A stretch of 64,000 nt of DNA from Jaenimonas drosophilae (GCA_030849065.1 JASAON010001605.1:1-64000), one strand, 5' to 3'. Positions 19,860-30,220 are shown, numbered from the stretch's first letter. Program-made: numbers and translations. The notes: generated by a model not told the origin, from the sequence alone.

Positions 19860-20864
19860 GGCTGAATGCTGGAGACGGACGAGAGTGCGGATAAGTGTTT
19901 AGAATATGGTTGAGTGGGCTCGACTTCCACAAGCGAGGGTAAAAGAAAGAAGCAAAGCGAATGTGAAACAGCAAGGAGTCACAGAAACAGAGATACAGAA
20001 CGGCACAGAGTAGCCATGCTGGCATGACATCAGTCATTTTGAAATGCAACCTTTATCTGGGTATTCACCACTATCCACGGGTAGTGGAAAGCACTGGAAA
20101 AGAGGGTTCATGGCGGTTGGCACGTTGAGATTCAAGTCGTTGTATTCTAGCCATGTGCCTGTGTATCAGATGATTTGGTCCTAACAAGCATGATGCTTTA
20201 GTACATTTTCCCATACCTCGGGCTCCTCAAAAGCAATGAGCGCACTAATCCATGAGCCATGGTTATGAAAGGGGGGTGGGGATCAGGATGAAAACAGAAG
20301 ACAGTTTCTCTCATCGGTGCGAGGAAAAAGGACAGAAGAAACAACAGCAACACTAACAATCAAAGCAAATGTCAAACATATTCTCACTTCAAAAAGCACA
20401 TTTCACCCCTGAAACGCAAACACAACTCCACGACAATGACCATGGAACCATGATATTGACAAATGATGGTACATCACCGGAAGATAGAGTGCATCGCACA
20501 TGAAGTCACACCAGTCATTATCACTTTTCTGGGTGTTTCAACTACGGGGTGTGGAGCGGGGAAATAAAGAGTGCTCTAATCAAGCGGGTTAACTCAACAA
20601 AGAGAAAAGAAAACATCCTTGGAAGCCACAAGCAAAGCTTGATGTGATACGGTATTTAGCTGCACTGCACCACAGTCGAAAACACCCGGTCACTTAGTGC
20701 AACTTAAACGCAAAAAGAAAAAAAACCAGCCGCCAAACCTGGCACCACATGTCAGAGAACTACATCATGGACTGCGCAGTGCTCCATCAGGCAGGTGACA
20801 CCAACAACGGAAAAGGAGCTCAACTAGCACTATTGAAAAGCTCCACGTTCAGTCCTCGACAGCA
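19860..20864. other. Spacer between the two META-domain copies, 1.0 kb
   Basis: AT-richer than the neighbouring genes, with no open frame I can support and no repeat of note. Probably the 3' UTR of the upstream copy plus the 5' flank of the intact one. Confidence 0.5.
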
Positions 20865-21137
20865 CTAGTTATATGAGCTGCCTGACTTACCTGATTGCAG
20901 CACCTCAAATATAAGAACATTCTGCGAATCAAACAACTTTAACTGCTTTGGGGTCAATTTGTACCGGAACCCACTGGCAAATCCATCGCCTATTGCCTCC
21001 TCCACGCGACTCTGGAGTGACGTTCCCATCATAAGGGTCGTCATCATGACTCCCTTCAAGATGCCACCGCCATCGGTGATCTCGCCGTTCATTACATTCG
21101 CAACCTTCGCATGGATGCGATAANGCTCATTGGACAA
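20865..21137 (-). pseudogene. META-domain paralogue lacking its N-terminal part; one undetermined base
   Basis: About 90 codons match the C-terminal two thirds of the META protein at 19527-19859: IHAKVANVMNGEI aligns with FFAHVANNMRGSV, ILKGVMMTTLMMG with ILKGMLMSTRMMG, and the last part ends NVLIFEVL against ELVFVQ. The N-terminal 35-40 residues, including GKYKLxSV, are not found in any of the three frames over the 250 bases upstream, and no in-frame ATG exists: the frame runs back to a TGA near 21168. The only N in the window is at 21124, just inside the preserved part. Either this is a truncated pseudogene or the N marks a small assembly gap that removed the 5' end of a working gene. I prefer the gap explanation slightly. 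Confidence 0.6.
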
Positions 21138-21945
21138 ATCAGCGGGAGTGGCTGTGCAGTGAACGCATCAAACAGGAAGACATCCACAAGCATCAGCAGC
21201 ATCTCTCAGTCACAAGGCATTCCACATACAGATCTTCGGAACTACCAGAAGGTCGCACAACAGCACAGATGATCGCTACGTGGACCTCGGATTGCCCCGT
21301 TCAGTCACAGTGCGACGCGAACTCACTCTCACGTGCCTCAGGATCTCCACAAAGGACAAGTCCACCCAAGTGAGAGCAATATAGCACGTTGAACACAGTA
21401 CGCCAGTGCAGACGACGCGGACTCACAAATCTTGCACAGTGTCGGCACCAACGCAGCACTAGTTGTGGCAAACGCTGGTTTCTTCGGCTGCGCTCATTGG
21501 TGTAGGTTGTGGAGGTTAAGGAATTGTGCTTGATGGGGAGGAGGTTGTTGTTTGGTACTAGGGATGGTGATGTGCTGTTAACGGGTGTTCTTGTAGGTAA
21601 GAATAGAAATGAATGGATGTAGAGATTTATTGGGCTCGACGGTGGTGATTGGTACATGGGATAGAGTAAGATAGTGTGATGGTATTTGTTGTGGGGGATT
21701 GGGGGAATCGCAGCAGGGCGTTGAAGCATGAAATTGATATACAAGGTACGTGATAAATGAAGTGTCTTCACGTATGTGGAAGAAAGACATGGTGGAGTAC
21801 CTCGGTCATTGTTTGGGTTGCGTGGTAGAGTTCGCAGGGTGGAAGGAGAGAAAGTGAGTAGAATAGAGAAGTACTTTGTGATGCACTGCGTAGGGCAGTG
21901 CGGGAGAGACGGGAGGTTGGTGGTGTTGATGCCCATTTGGTACAA
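21138..21945. other. Intergenic, 0.8 kb, no supported gene
   Basis: An open frame at 21301-21945 on the minus strand exists, but its Thr/Pro/Ser/Leu-rich composition looks like translated UTR. If the N at 21124 hides a gap, the left end of this spacer may be incomplete. Confidence 0.45.
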
Positions 21946-24900
21946 CTAGGCGGTCGACGAGGTCACGCCAATCGTGAGACCCTTTGTGAGTTGTTTGGCC
22001 AGGGTTGTTCGGCGGGTTTGCAGCTGTCGTAGTCGAGGTAGACGCCCCTGAAGGATATCCAGGGATGTGATCGGTGTGCCTGACAAATCAAGTTCCTCAA
22101 GACTACGTAGGCGTGCCAACACCTCAACGGAATCTTGCGTAACGAGACTATCCGCAAGATTCAGTACACGTAAATGGCGGCAGCCAAGCGTTAGGGGAAC
22201 GAGGTCTCGGACGCATGTTTTGCTGATATCTAGAGTCAGCAGCCGGGTACATGTTTCCAGGCTTTGAATGGACGAAACCTTGGTGTTATGGAGGAGGAGA
22301 ACCTGGAGGCATGAGTGGTTTGCCAAGAAGTCAATCTCAATCACATCGGTGTTACTGAGATTCACCCGTTGCAGCCAGCACTGGGCGGGAGTCGGTGTTC
22401 GAGATGGAGAGACCTTGCACCAGCTAGGGCTCACTGCAAAGGCGGCCATGTCGTTGGAGTCCACGTCAGTCAAGGAGAAATCTACATGCTTGAGTGTTGG
22501 GCAAGTAGCTGTGCAGGCCAAGGAACCTCCAGCAACAGAGTGCAATGATGACTGGCTTCCTTGCAAGGAGAGCCTGGACAATGCCGTGGAGAACTCCATG
22601 CCACGTAGGAACTGCGGTCGCATGAGCTGAACATCCTTCAGTAAGAGCACCTGCAAGCGGCGATGGAGGGGAAGCTCTCCATCGCTGGAAGGGTGGTGAG
22701 CTGCGGCGGCGTAGGCGAAGAGGCTTCCAATAGGACCGTCCATCCACGTATCGGTGAGATCGAGCTCCTCCAGCTTTGGCATTTGAAGAATGCCGAGAAG
22801 GCCGGTGGCACGGTGGCGTGTGTTCGAAAGCCCGAGCACCCTCAAAGAGGGATAAAACACCTGGCCCGACTGTGGCGTGACCTCCGGGAGCCAGCGGCAG
22901 ACATCCTCCGTGGCGGCAGCAGTAGTTGGCTGGCTCTGTCGGCTCCGCGGTGACGGCAGCCCATCTCGCCAACAGGCCTGGGCAACCTCGGCCACGTGCT
23001 CCCAGAGACGCGTGATGCTAGCTTCATCAAACTCCATCGATGTGTGGAACACGGTGTGGCCTCCATCGGCTGTTGTGAGTGGGTCGGGGGGTGGTGGGGC
23101 GGGGAGGGAAGTGGATGGCACACGGCGACCGTTCACAAGACTTGGACGTTCACTCATGGCGGCGCTGTTTAGGGGAGAGGCTACCTCCTTGAGAACGGAG
23201 GCAGGAAGAGGGCAATAGCGTGACTGAGAGGTGTCCCAAGCGGTGAAGTACTTGATGAGCGTCTCACGCAGCTGAAGCTCTTCCAACAGGGGTGACTCCT
23301 CTAGCCCGTGCAGCCCGGCACTCGTGACGAGGGAACGTGCCAGGAGAAGCTTCCGCAGAGTCTGGCAGCGGCCGAGGTGGCCAACAGTGCTCACAGAAGT
23401 CCCCTCTAAGCTGAGGACCTCCAGACATGGTGCCTCCCCAAGACGGCAGATACCCTCATCCTGAAGTGACGTGTAGGAAGCATCCACCACCGTCACACAT
23501 GGAAGTTCAGCGAGGAGGTTGATGTCGGCGATGACGGTGTGAGCGAGACGCACCTCTGTAAGGTGCTGCATGTTGCAAAGAGCCTCATGAAAGTGGCGCA
23601 GGGAAGTACGAGTCAGATCAAGGTACTTGACGTGAGTGCAGTGAGACAACTCACGCACCAGATAGAGCTCTTCAACTTCGGTGAAGGTGGAGTAGGACAT
23701 GTTGAGATGCGTCACGAACTCGAGCGAGAGAGGATGGCGCACACTTCTAAATACGTCCTGTGTGTGTGCACCTGTGGTGGTGTGCGAGGTGATGAGCCGG
23801 GTGAGCCCCGTAAGGCAGCCGCCCTTGCTCAGCAGCATGCCTAGGAGCGAGGTGTGGCTGAGGTTCCATGACTCGATGGAAGGGTTCTGCAACGCCTCCG
23901 AGAATCCCGGGTCATGGGGCTCCCACCCCTCCTGCTCCAGCGAGGTACCATACTCTAGATCCAGGTGCTTGAGGGAGCGGGCATCCTTGAGCAACGCCAC
24001 TGACTTCACCTTGGTACGCCCCAGGAAGAGGGTCTCCAGAGCCGGTAGTCGCTCGATGCCAGCGATTCCGTCATTATCCACGTTCGTCGACCGGAGGTCA
24101 AGCAGCCGCAACGCCAGTGCGCCAGCGTGTGTAGGTGCGCCATAAAAAGAGGGCTGCGATGGCTCGCGTGCACCTTCCAGAGCTGATGTCGCTGCCTGAG
24201 GTGATGGACTTCGCCGTGGTGTGGGAGGAACAATGTAGTGAATCGTTGTTACGCCAGCACACTGCACGAGGCGAAGCTCCTCCAGCGACTCACTCTCTCC
24301 CAGACCGGCGAGACCCCGGGAGGTTAGAGAGGACCATGACAGATCCAGAACGCGCAGACTTCGGCTCTGTCCCATGAATCCGATACTCTCCACGGTACAT
24401 CGCTGAAGGTTAAGCTCCTCAAGACACGGCAGCTCCTCCAGGCCACGTAGTGCGCCACCATCGGGAATGGGCGCCGAGGGTTCGGCTGCCTCCACCATGG
24501 GCCGTTGCCCGCTGGCATCGGTTTTTCGAATGCGCCTCCACGTTGTCTGAGCGTTGATCAGTTCAAGACGCCGAAGGTGCTGAAAGTGTGACCAAAACAA
24601 AGAAGATCCAGCCGTGAAGTCCTCCACCGTGACAGGAGGTCCTGTCAGAAGTCCATCAATGTGCGGCACCACAACCGCCGCAGCGGCAAGTACCGCTTGG
24701 GTCTCTTTTCCATTGAGAACATGGAGCTGGGCGCGAAGGTCCTTGTTTCCAAAGAATGAGGCAGCCTCAGTTCTCCGCTCCAGCCACCACGCGAGGCTAC
24801 GCAGCTCGTCCTCGCTCGCAAGCTCTACCCGGAGGACACTCCCGTAGGAGCTTGACGGCACATCCTCACGTTGGCACAGAACTCCTCCCCAGCGGTAGCC

Positions 24901-25065
24901 AAAGGCATGACGCTCGGCGGTATGACGAGCGGTCGCACTGATGTTGGCAAGGGCCAAGGGAACCTCCAGCAAGTAGGGCATCACACATGACAGCAGTATA
25001 GAGTAGTTCATCTGCATCCCGGCATTGGAAGTTGGCGCAGAACTTGGTCGTGAAGACGGCGGCAT
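21946..25065 (-). CDS. Large leucine-rich-repeat protein
   Basis: 1039 residues from the ATG at 25065. After about 170 residues of N-terminal domain (start MPPSSRPSSAPTSNAG, then helical sequence), at least 20 leucine-rich repeats run to the C-terminus. The typical unit is LEELxLxxTxVxSVxxLxxCxxLxxLxL, as in LETLFLGRTKVKSVALLKDARSLKHLDL and LEELDLSGTPITSLDIL. Disordered inserts interrupt the solenoid near 280-310 and 640-720. There is no kinase, F-box or membrane segment, so the protein is probably an adaptor built on the LRR surface. Many LRR proteins of this sort, with SerLysThr-free short repeats, occur in kinetoplastids; partners are unknown. A minus-strand T/C tract lies at 25204-25223, about 140 bases upstream of the ATG. 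Confidence 0.85.
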   Translation of the reverse strand: MPPSSRPSSAPTSNAGMQMNYSILLSCVMPYLLEVPLALANISATARHTAERHAFGYRWGGVLCQREDVPSSSYGSVLRVELASEDELRSLAWWLERRTEAASFFGNKDLRAQLHVLNGKETQAVLAAAAVVVPHIDGLLTGPPVTVEDFTAGSSLFWSHFQHLRRLELINAQTTWRRIRKTDASGQRPMVEAAEPSAPIPDGGALRGLEELPCLEELNLQRCTVESIGFMGQSRSLRVLDLSWSSLTSRGLAGLGESESLEELRLVQCAGVTTIHYIVPPTPRRSPSPQAATSALEGAREPSQPSFYGAPTHAGALALRLLDLRSTNVDNDGIAGIERLPALETLFLGRTKVKSVALLKDARSLKHLDLEYGTSLEQEGWEPHDPGFSEALQNPSIESWNLSHTSLLGMLLSKGGCLTGLTRLITSHTTTGAHTQDVFRSVRHPLSLEFVTHLNMSYSTFTEVEELYLVRELSHCTHVKYLDLTRTSLRHFHEALCNMQHLTEVRLAHTVIADINLLAELPCVTVVDASYTSLQDEGICRLGEAPCLEVLSLEGTSVSTVGHLGRCQTLRKLLLARSLVTSAGLHGLEESPLLEELQLRETLIKYFTAWDTSQSRYCPLPASVLKEVASPLNSAAMSERPSLVNGRRVPSTSLPAPPPPDPLTTADGGHTVFHTSMEFDEASITRLWEHVAEVAQACWRDGLPSPRSRQSQPTTAAATEDVCRWLPEVTPQSGQVFYPSLRVLGLSNTRHRATGLLGILQMPKLEELDLTDTWMDGPIGSLFAYAAAAHHPSSDGELPLHRRLQVLLLKDVQLMRPQFLRGMEFSTALSRLSLQGSQSSLHSVAGGSLACTATCPTLKHVDFSLTDVDSNDMAAFAVSPSWCKVSPSRTPTPAQCWLQRVNLSNTDVIEIDFLANHSCLQVLLLHNTKVSSIQSLETCTRLLTLDISKTCVRDLVPLTLGCRHLRVLNLADSLVTQDSVEVLARLRSLEELDLSGTPITSLDILQGRLPRLRQLQTRRTTLAKQLTKGLTIGVTSSTA

Positions 25066-25679
25066 TGTACTTCAGCGACTCTTCCAGCAATGATCCAGTG
25101 GTTGCACTGGAAAGAAATGGGCGTTACGACAACCTATTCTTGGCGGTAACTAAAGTACTTCACCACAACACAAAGTTGCGCAATGTAGTGCAACAGAAGA
25201 CAGTAAGGAAAGAAAAAAAAAAGTGAGTATTGGAGCGAAACAAGTTGGGCCATGATTGGTGCTGTATGTCACCCACTGCCGGCCGCCAGCCAACATGCAC
25301 TATTGAACTGCTTCGTTCATCAAGATCTTCTCCCTGGGGAGATCAGGCGAAGGTTAAAGTACATCGGTTCACAGGTGAAAGGATAGAGAACAGAACCACG
25401 GGATGATCCATGCAGAGACATCACCTCCCATCCATGACGAGGGAAGTTGCACAACTGCACACATGTAAGTACGAATAGAAGAGTACTTCGGAATGCTGAA
25501 GGGATGGCTACCATCATCAACCAGTCATATGGCGGGGGTCATATATAACAAGTGGCTTCACAAAAACCTCAGTGGCAGACCCTGTGTCTCCATCAGTACG
25601 CGTCTGGGTCCCCACTCCCCCCCACCCCCACGGCGGGCATTGTGACGCTCACAGTGTCTTCCTGCACAAGCCTCCCTCA
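25066..25679. other. Intergenic, 0.6 kb, with polypyrimidine tract
   Basis: Holds the T-rich (minus strand) tract at 25204-25223, a good acceptor candidate for the LRR gene. Otherwise nothing seen. Confidence 0.5.
25204..25223 (-). promoter_or_regulatory. Candidate polypyrimidine tract for trans-splicing of the LRR gene
   Basis: Uninterrupted purine run on the plus strand including A10, reading as C/T on the minus strand about 140 bases before the LRR ATG. Inference from position and composition. Confidence 0.45.
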
Positions 25680-27263
25680 CTAGCTGTGCACCCAACGAGG
25701 ATAGACGGTTGGGGCACAGTTGTTAAGCAGAGGATCAGAGGCACTTACATTGGCCATCCCTCTATCACTGCGTGCCGAGCTTCCATCCACGCTGCCGCTG
25801 TAGCTATAGGTGTACATTGAATCACCCTCAGACGCAGAGCCTAGGCGCGAGCGACGTGCGCCATCCTGTGGGCTGCCACGTTCATTCGAGGCACCCGACT
25901 TAGGAACCTCCTTCTCGTGGCGTACCTCTTCGCTGTGGCAATCGTACTCCTGTGCTCTTTCTGCCTTGGCCTCATCATGGTGCTCGTGGTGAGGCTCCTC
26001 GTGGTGCTCGTGATGAGGCTCCTCGTGGTGATGCTCATGATGGTGCTCGTGGTGAGGCTCCTCATGATGGTGCTCATCGTGGTGCTCATGATGAGGCTCC
26101 TCGTGGTGGTGCTCATCATGGTGCTCGTGGTGAGGCTCCTCGTGGTGATGCTCATCATGGTGCTCGTGATGAGGCTCCTCGTGGTGCTCGTGGTGAGGCT
26201 CTTCATGATGGTGCTCATCATGGTGCTCGTGGTGAGGCTCCTCGTGGTGCTCGTGGTGAGGCTCTTCATGATGGTGCTCATCATGGTGCTCGTGGTGGTG
26301 CTCCTCGTGGTGCTCGTGGTGAGGCTCTTCATGATGGTGCTCATCATGGTGCTCGTGGTGAGGCTCCTCATGATGGTGCTCATCATGGTGCTCGTGGTGA
26401 GGCTCTTCATGATGGTGCTCATCGTGGTGCTCGTGATGAGGCTCCTCATGATGGTGCTCCTCGTGGTGCTCGTGGTGAGGCTCCTCATGATGGTGCTCAT
26501 CATGGTGCTCGTGGTGAGGCTCCTCATGATGGTGCTCATCATGGTGCTCGTGGTGAGGCTCTTCATGATGGTGCTCATCGTGGTGCTCGTGATGAGGCTC
26601 CTCATGATGGTGCTCATCATGGTGCTCGTGATGAGGCTCCTCATGATGGTGCTCATCATGGTGCTCGTGGTGCTCGTGATGAGGCTCCTCGTGGTGGTGC
26701 TCATCGTGGTGCTCATGATGAGGCTCCTCGTGGTGCTCGTGGTGAGGCTCTTCATGATGGTGCTCATCATGGTGCTCGTGATGAGGCTCCTCATGATGGT
26801 GCTCATCATGGTGCTCGTGGTGAGGCTCCTCATGATGGTGCTCATCGTGGTGCTCATGATGAGGCTCCTCGTGGGGGTGCTCATCATGGTGCTCGTGGTG
26901 AGGCTCCTCATGATGGTGCTCATCATGGTGCTCGTGATGAGGCTCCTCGTGGTGCTGTGGATGCCCACTATGGTGACCCTCATCATGGTGTTCGCTCTGA
27001 TGCACGTTTGGACTGTCACGCGCTGCTGGTGCTGCAACTGCAGAATGATCATGCGCAGAGTGGGCAGTGGCGGCTTCGCCTGCTGTGGCAGCTGCGGCAG
27101 CGACTTCATCACGTCGTCTATTCGCCCATTGCTCCATGTACTCGTAGATGTTCTTCGGCTTGTGGACAATGCTGTCAAGCACAAAGTCCTCAAGGATAGC
27201 GTGCATGTGGCTGTGCTTAACGAAGGACATATCCTCCGGCGTGGGGTTGGCTAACGCGCTCAT
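25680..27263 (-). CDS. RIIa-type docking-domain protein with His/Glu repeats
   Basis: 527 residues from the ATG at 27263. Residues 18-50, HMHAILEDFVLDSIVHKPKNIYEYMEQWANRR, form a short two-helix module of the RIIa/DPY-30 type (hydrophobic heptads, then KPxxIYEYMxxWA), which dimerises and docks onto amphipathic helices, as in PKA regulatory subunits and radial-spoke proteins. After an Ala-rich hinge, residues 92-430 are almost entirely His, Glu, Asp and Pro in units of about 13 residues (HHEHHDEHHHEEP) with shortened variants (HHEHHEEP). Such a region would bind Zn, Ni or Cu in quantity and would be pH-sensitive; that is inference. The C-terminal 97 residues are Ser/Arg-rich and end YPRWVHS. 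Two further RIIa-domain genes follow upstream, at 28571 and 30529. Flagellar location is likely but not proven. Confidence 0.8.
   Translation of the reverse strand: MSALANPTPEDMSFVKHSHMHAILEDFVLDSIVHKPKNIYEYMEQWANRRRDEVAAAAATAGEAATAHSAHDHSAVAAPAARDSPNVHQSEHHDEGHHSGHPQHHEEPHHEHHDEHHHEEPHHEHHDEHPHEEPHHEHHDEHHHEEPHHEHHDEHHHEEPHHEHHDEHHHEEPHHEHHEEPHHEHHDEHHHEEPHHEHHEHHDEHHHEEPHHEHHDEHHHEEPHHEHHDEHHHEEPHHEHHDEHHHEEPHHEHHDEHHHEEPHHEHHEEHHHEEPHHEHHDEHHHEEPHHEHHDEHHHEEPHHEHHDEHHHEEPHHEHHEEHHHEHHDEHHHEEPHHEHHEEPHHEHHDEHHHEEPHHEHHEEPHHEHHDEHHHEEPHHEHHDEHHHEEPHHEHHDEHHHEEPHHEHHHEHHHEEPHHEHHEEPHHEHHDEAKAERAQEYDCHSEEVRHEKEVPKSGASNERGSPQDGARRSRLGSASEGDSMYTYSYSGSVDGSSARSDRGMANVSASDPLLNNCAPTVYPRWVHS
25974..26990 (-). 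repeat. Coding minisatellite, about 39-base units (His/Glu repeat)
   Basis: Tandem imperfect copies of a unit translating to HHEHHDEHHHEEP, interrupted by 24-base (HHEHHEEP) short versions. Units differ mainly by silent CAT/CAC, GAT/GAC and GAG changes. The stop-free opposite strand gives long false frames. Repeat number is likely to vary and could be collapsed in an assembly. Confidence 0.9.
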
Positions 27264-28570
27264 GGGCGACTAGTCAAGAGAGCTCTGGGGAGGAGCCGGT
27301 GGCAACGAGGTGGAAAAGGACGAGTGATGTGGGGTGATCTAGCTCAGCCCGCACGCTATTGTGGTGGAGTAATCCAGAAAAAAATGTTACTGGTTGGTTG
27401 ATCATCCAATGTGGTGTTGATGTTTGAAGACCGAGAATTGAAGAGAAGAGATTCCGTGTGGGAGATATGACTAGCTCACAGAAATGACGCTGATACAGTC
27501 GCATGACGCATAGCTGTGTTCCTTCTTGACCACTTCCAGAATGGACGCAAACATAGTACAAAATCCCACACACCTGCACAAGCATACAGGGCGATCCAAT
27601 TCGCACACACACACACACGCACACGGAGTAAAGCCTGTCACGTCACCCCTTCCCTTTCGTCACCCTCGTCTCTGCCTGGGTTAGTCAGAACATAATAGAG
27701 CCCTCAGTACTACTCCCCACCCCCTCTCATTCATGCAGACCGTGTGTATTAACCCAAAAGGAAAGCGTAGTTTTGGTGTTTATTGGTACATCAATACCCC
27801 AGCCACATATATATACCAGAATATAAAACGGCGTATCAGTAGTGATGGCGAAATGGTGAGCGTCGCGGAAATGAAGTAGTGGAGCATGACGGGCTGCGAG
27901 CGTAAGTAGGCGAGCCAGGTGAGGAGGCACACATCAAGTCGCCACAACAACGCCGGCTTAAGGTGGGTGGTCGTGGACTGTGCCAATGATACCCGCTGGC
28001 CGGCGGAGTAGGAAGTTTGCTTTCCGTCCACGATGCACTACCCCACTCCCTCTTTCTGTCCAGCCCATGAACATCTCCGTGCAAGTAAGGAGGTACAGGA
28101 GATGAGAGTGTGGCCGCGAATCAGTCAGCACAACAAATAACAACAAAACATTGGCAAGCATACATAGGGAAAAAAAAAAGGCAAACAAAGAGCGCTCTGC
28201 AGCGGCGAAGAAAATGAGACAGGTTCAGTGAGAAGGGAAGGGGTAACAGACTCCTGTGCAGACTCGTAGACTCTTGTGCAGGTGTGTGGGCGTACGTGGG
28301 CGTGTGTTGCTACGTTGTGTAAATCATACAAGTAACATTGAGTGTGAATGTTCTACCTATACAGCACGTCCTCGACGATCACAACAAAAACTATGAACGA
28401 ACAAAATCATGGTTGGGGCTAAGCCCAACAGCAGCTCATTTCATTATCATCCCGTGCACTGTTAGTGGGAGCAAAATAAGCCTAGAAGTGCGTGATTCGG
28501 ACGTAATTTGAATGTAGAGCAGTGGAGAGAGTGTATGTGTGGCTTGAATAGTCACTGAAAGAAGAGCTCA
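27264..28570. other. Intergenic, 1.3 kb, no supported gene
   Basis: Contains a short CA run near 27604-27618 and an A9 run near 28170 (T run on the minus strand). Candidate small frames start only with non-ATG codons or consist of pyrimidine-tract sequence. Confidence 0.5.
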
Positions 28571-29194
28571 CTAGTGTCTCGGAGGAAGCTCCCAGCGTGG
28601 GACACGGGCCATGTAAAGCGCATATATCTGCTTTGCGCGTGTTGAGGGAATGATGGATGGATCCTCTACAATGCTTGCCGCCTCCTTCTCCATTGCATCC
28701 ACCTCGTCCCGCATCGCAACCTCCGACGCTCGCGCGTCATGCATCTCCTTTTCTAAATCACGAAGTGTACCCAAATCCCAGTCACTGTCCTCAAGAGCCA
28801 TCATGTAGTGGTCCTTTGCACCATCGGCTAGGTCGTGTAGGTGGCGTAGTTGCCGTGCCCCGAGGTCGCGTACAGCCTCCAGCGACTCCTCCACGGTCAA
28901 GGGCGGCGCATCGGGGTCAATCTCCATGGCAGCTTTTCGCGTCTCCACCGCCTCGACCTCACTCGTGATGGCACAGACTTTACTGGTACAGGACTCATAC
29001 GTGACAGGAGCAGCTGTGGCGATGTTGGCATTCAGCCGCTCCTGTTGGCGTTCCTTAATTCGGTTGCGAGCCCACTGTTCCATGAAGGCCGCCACATCCT
29101 TGGGTTTATCCAGAAGTGCATCGTGAACGAGCTGCACTAGTGCGCTACGCATAACCTTCACGTCGAACTGCCCACCGGTTGATCGACTATCCAT
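28571..29194 (-). CDS. RIIa-type docking-domain protein, coiled-coil C-terminus
   Basis: 207 residues from the ATG at 29194. Residues 15-48, MRSALVQLVHDALLDKPKDVAAFMEQWARNRIKE, align without gaps to the RIIa-type modules of the neighbouring genes (shared KPxD(V/I/L)xxxMxxWA). The remainder is acidic and helical: TVEESLEAVRDLGARQLRHLHDLADGAKDHYMMALEDSDWDLGTLRDLEKEMHDA can form a coiled coil, and the end is TRAKQIYALYMARVPRWELPPRH. There is no catalytic motif, signal peptide or membrane segment. By family it should dimerise and dock on an anchoring helix, a role usual for axonemal radial-spoke and central-pair adaptors. It sits in a group of three such genes, separated from the 25680 gene by 1.3 kb and from the 30529 gene by an unrelated hypothetical gene. 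Confidence 0.8.
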   Translation of the reverse strand: MDSRSTGGQFDVKVMRSALVQLVHDALLDKPKDVAAFMEQWARNRIKERQQERLNANIATAAPVTYESCTSKVCAITSEVEAVETRKAAMEIDPDAPPLTVEESLEAVRDLGARQLRHLHDLADGAKDHYMMALEDSDWDLGTLRDLEKEMHDARASEVAMRDEVDAMEKEAASIVEDPSIIPSTRAKQIYALYMARVPRWELPPRH

Positions 29195-29458
29195 TGTTGT
29201 GATGAAAATACGCCTCCACGTGCAGGTAAATGAGAATGACTAAGTGCTCAGCCGGTGGCTAAAGAAGAGTAGAATAAAAGGTACATACATACATGCATAT
29301 CAGCACCAACACCATTTTGCGCACAGGACATAATCTGAAGGCATGACATGAGGATGAACTGGAGCATTAGACCAAATGGGTCGAAGGAGCAGCGAAAGTA
29401 GCAGACAACTAGAGTGGAGACCGTCTCAACGGAGAGCCTCACGCATTGCAGAGAGTCA

Positions 29459-30220
29459 TCACTCTCCCAGGGACGGCATTCGGACAGAGGAGAATGGGTG
29501 CTGCAGGAATACGGACTGACCATTGGCCCGTACAAATGGGGTGCTGAGATGCAGCATCGAGACATGTTCGCGCAGGGGACATGAGCGGGCTCGTCGAGGT
29601 AGATGCTCAACATCTACGCCAACAGCGAAGCAGCTGGACAACGATGAGGGCAGCTCTCGAGGTTGGCGTCGCCACCGTGGAAGCGCATCCTCCACACGTG
29701 GCCGACACCGCGGTGCTGCCGCCGGCGATGGACCTCGCTTTCGTGTGTGAGGCGCCCCCGCGGCTGGACGTGAGGGAAGTGGTATGGTTGGGAGCTCTGA
29801 CAGAAACCGCCAGTAGGGAGACGTGTCCGAAATGTGGCGACGCTCGCACAGGTAAATCTGCCGGCCAGCAGCGGTGGTGAACTGTGTCGGAACATCTATC
29901 CACAGCCAGTCTTTCTTGAGCGTTGGGGATGTCCCGGTAAACGCATCTGAGGAGTCCTGCCAGGAGCTCCACGACTCTGCCGCCGCGGGGGGCTCGTTGT
30001 GGCAGTCTTCCTCTGGCCACTCAGACATCCTCAGACAGCTATAGCGAAGGGGGATGGGGTCATCGGGTTGCTTGGCGCAATTGCGGCAGCTAGGTGCCCT
30101 AAACGCTATCTCTTTCCCTTGCCCAAGTTCCGCTGAAGTGGCAGCGGCAGACGCTTGACTTCCCGCTCGTGAAAGAGAGTATGCTGGAGCACCTCCTGGT
30201 GATGTGGACCTGCCTTGCAT
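29459..30220 (-). CDS. Unrecognised Pro/Arg/Cys-rich protein
   Basis: 253 residues from the ATG at 30220. The frame continues upstream to another ATG at 30310, but that extension (a hydrophobic FFSIFIFTHV stretch) is a translated pyrimidine tract ending in CAG 18 bases before 30220, so the shorter start is preferred. The protein begins MQGRSTSPGGAPAYSLSRAG, has CRNCAKQ and further scattered Cys, a central DWLWIDVPTQFTTAAGRQIYLCERRHI that may be ordered, and a Pro/Arg-rich C-terminal half. I recognise no domain. It lies between two RIIa-domain genes; nothing ties it to them. The composition of the last third resembles noncoding sequence, so the reading frame itself is only moderately supported. 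Confidence 0.5.
   Translation of the reverse strand: MQGRSTSPGGAPAYSLSRAGSQASAAATSAELGQGKEIAFRAPSCRNCAKQPDDPIPLRYSCLRMSEWPEEDCHNEPPAAAESWSSWQDSSDAFTGTSPTLKKDWLWIDVPTQFTTAAGRQIYLCERRHISDTSPYWRFLSELPTIPLPSRPAAGAPHTRKRGPSPAAAPRCRPRVEDALPRWRRQPRELPSSLSSCFAVGVDVEHLPRRARSCPLREHVSMLHLSTPFVRANGQSVFLQHPFSSVRMPSLGE

Noticed and set aside
21301..21945. 214-codon minus-strand frame next to the LRR gene
   Set aside because: Thr/Pro/Ser/Asn-rich translated UTR with no ordered region, directly abutting the LRR stop.
25917..27254. Plus-strand frames of 415-445 codons opposite the His/Glu repeat, one reading as a Val/Leu/Met-rich membrane protein
   Set aside because: They are the mirror of the 39-base coding repeat; the minus frame has an ordered docking module and a defined start, while the plus frames have only repeat sequence.
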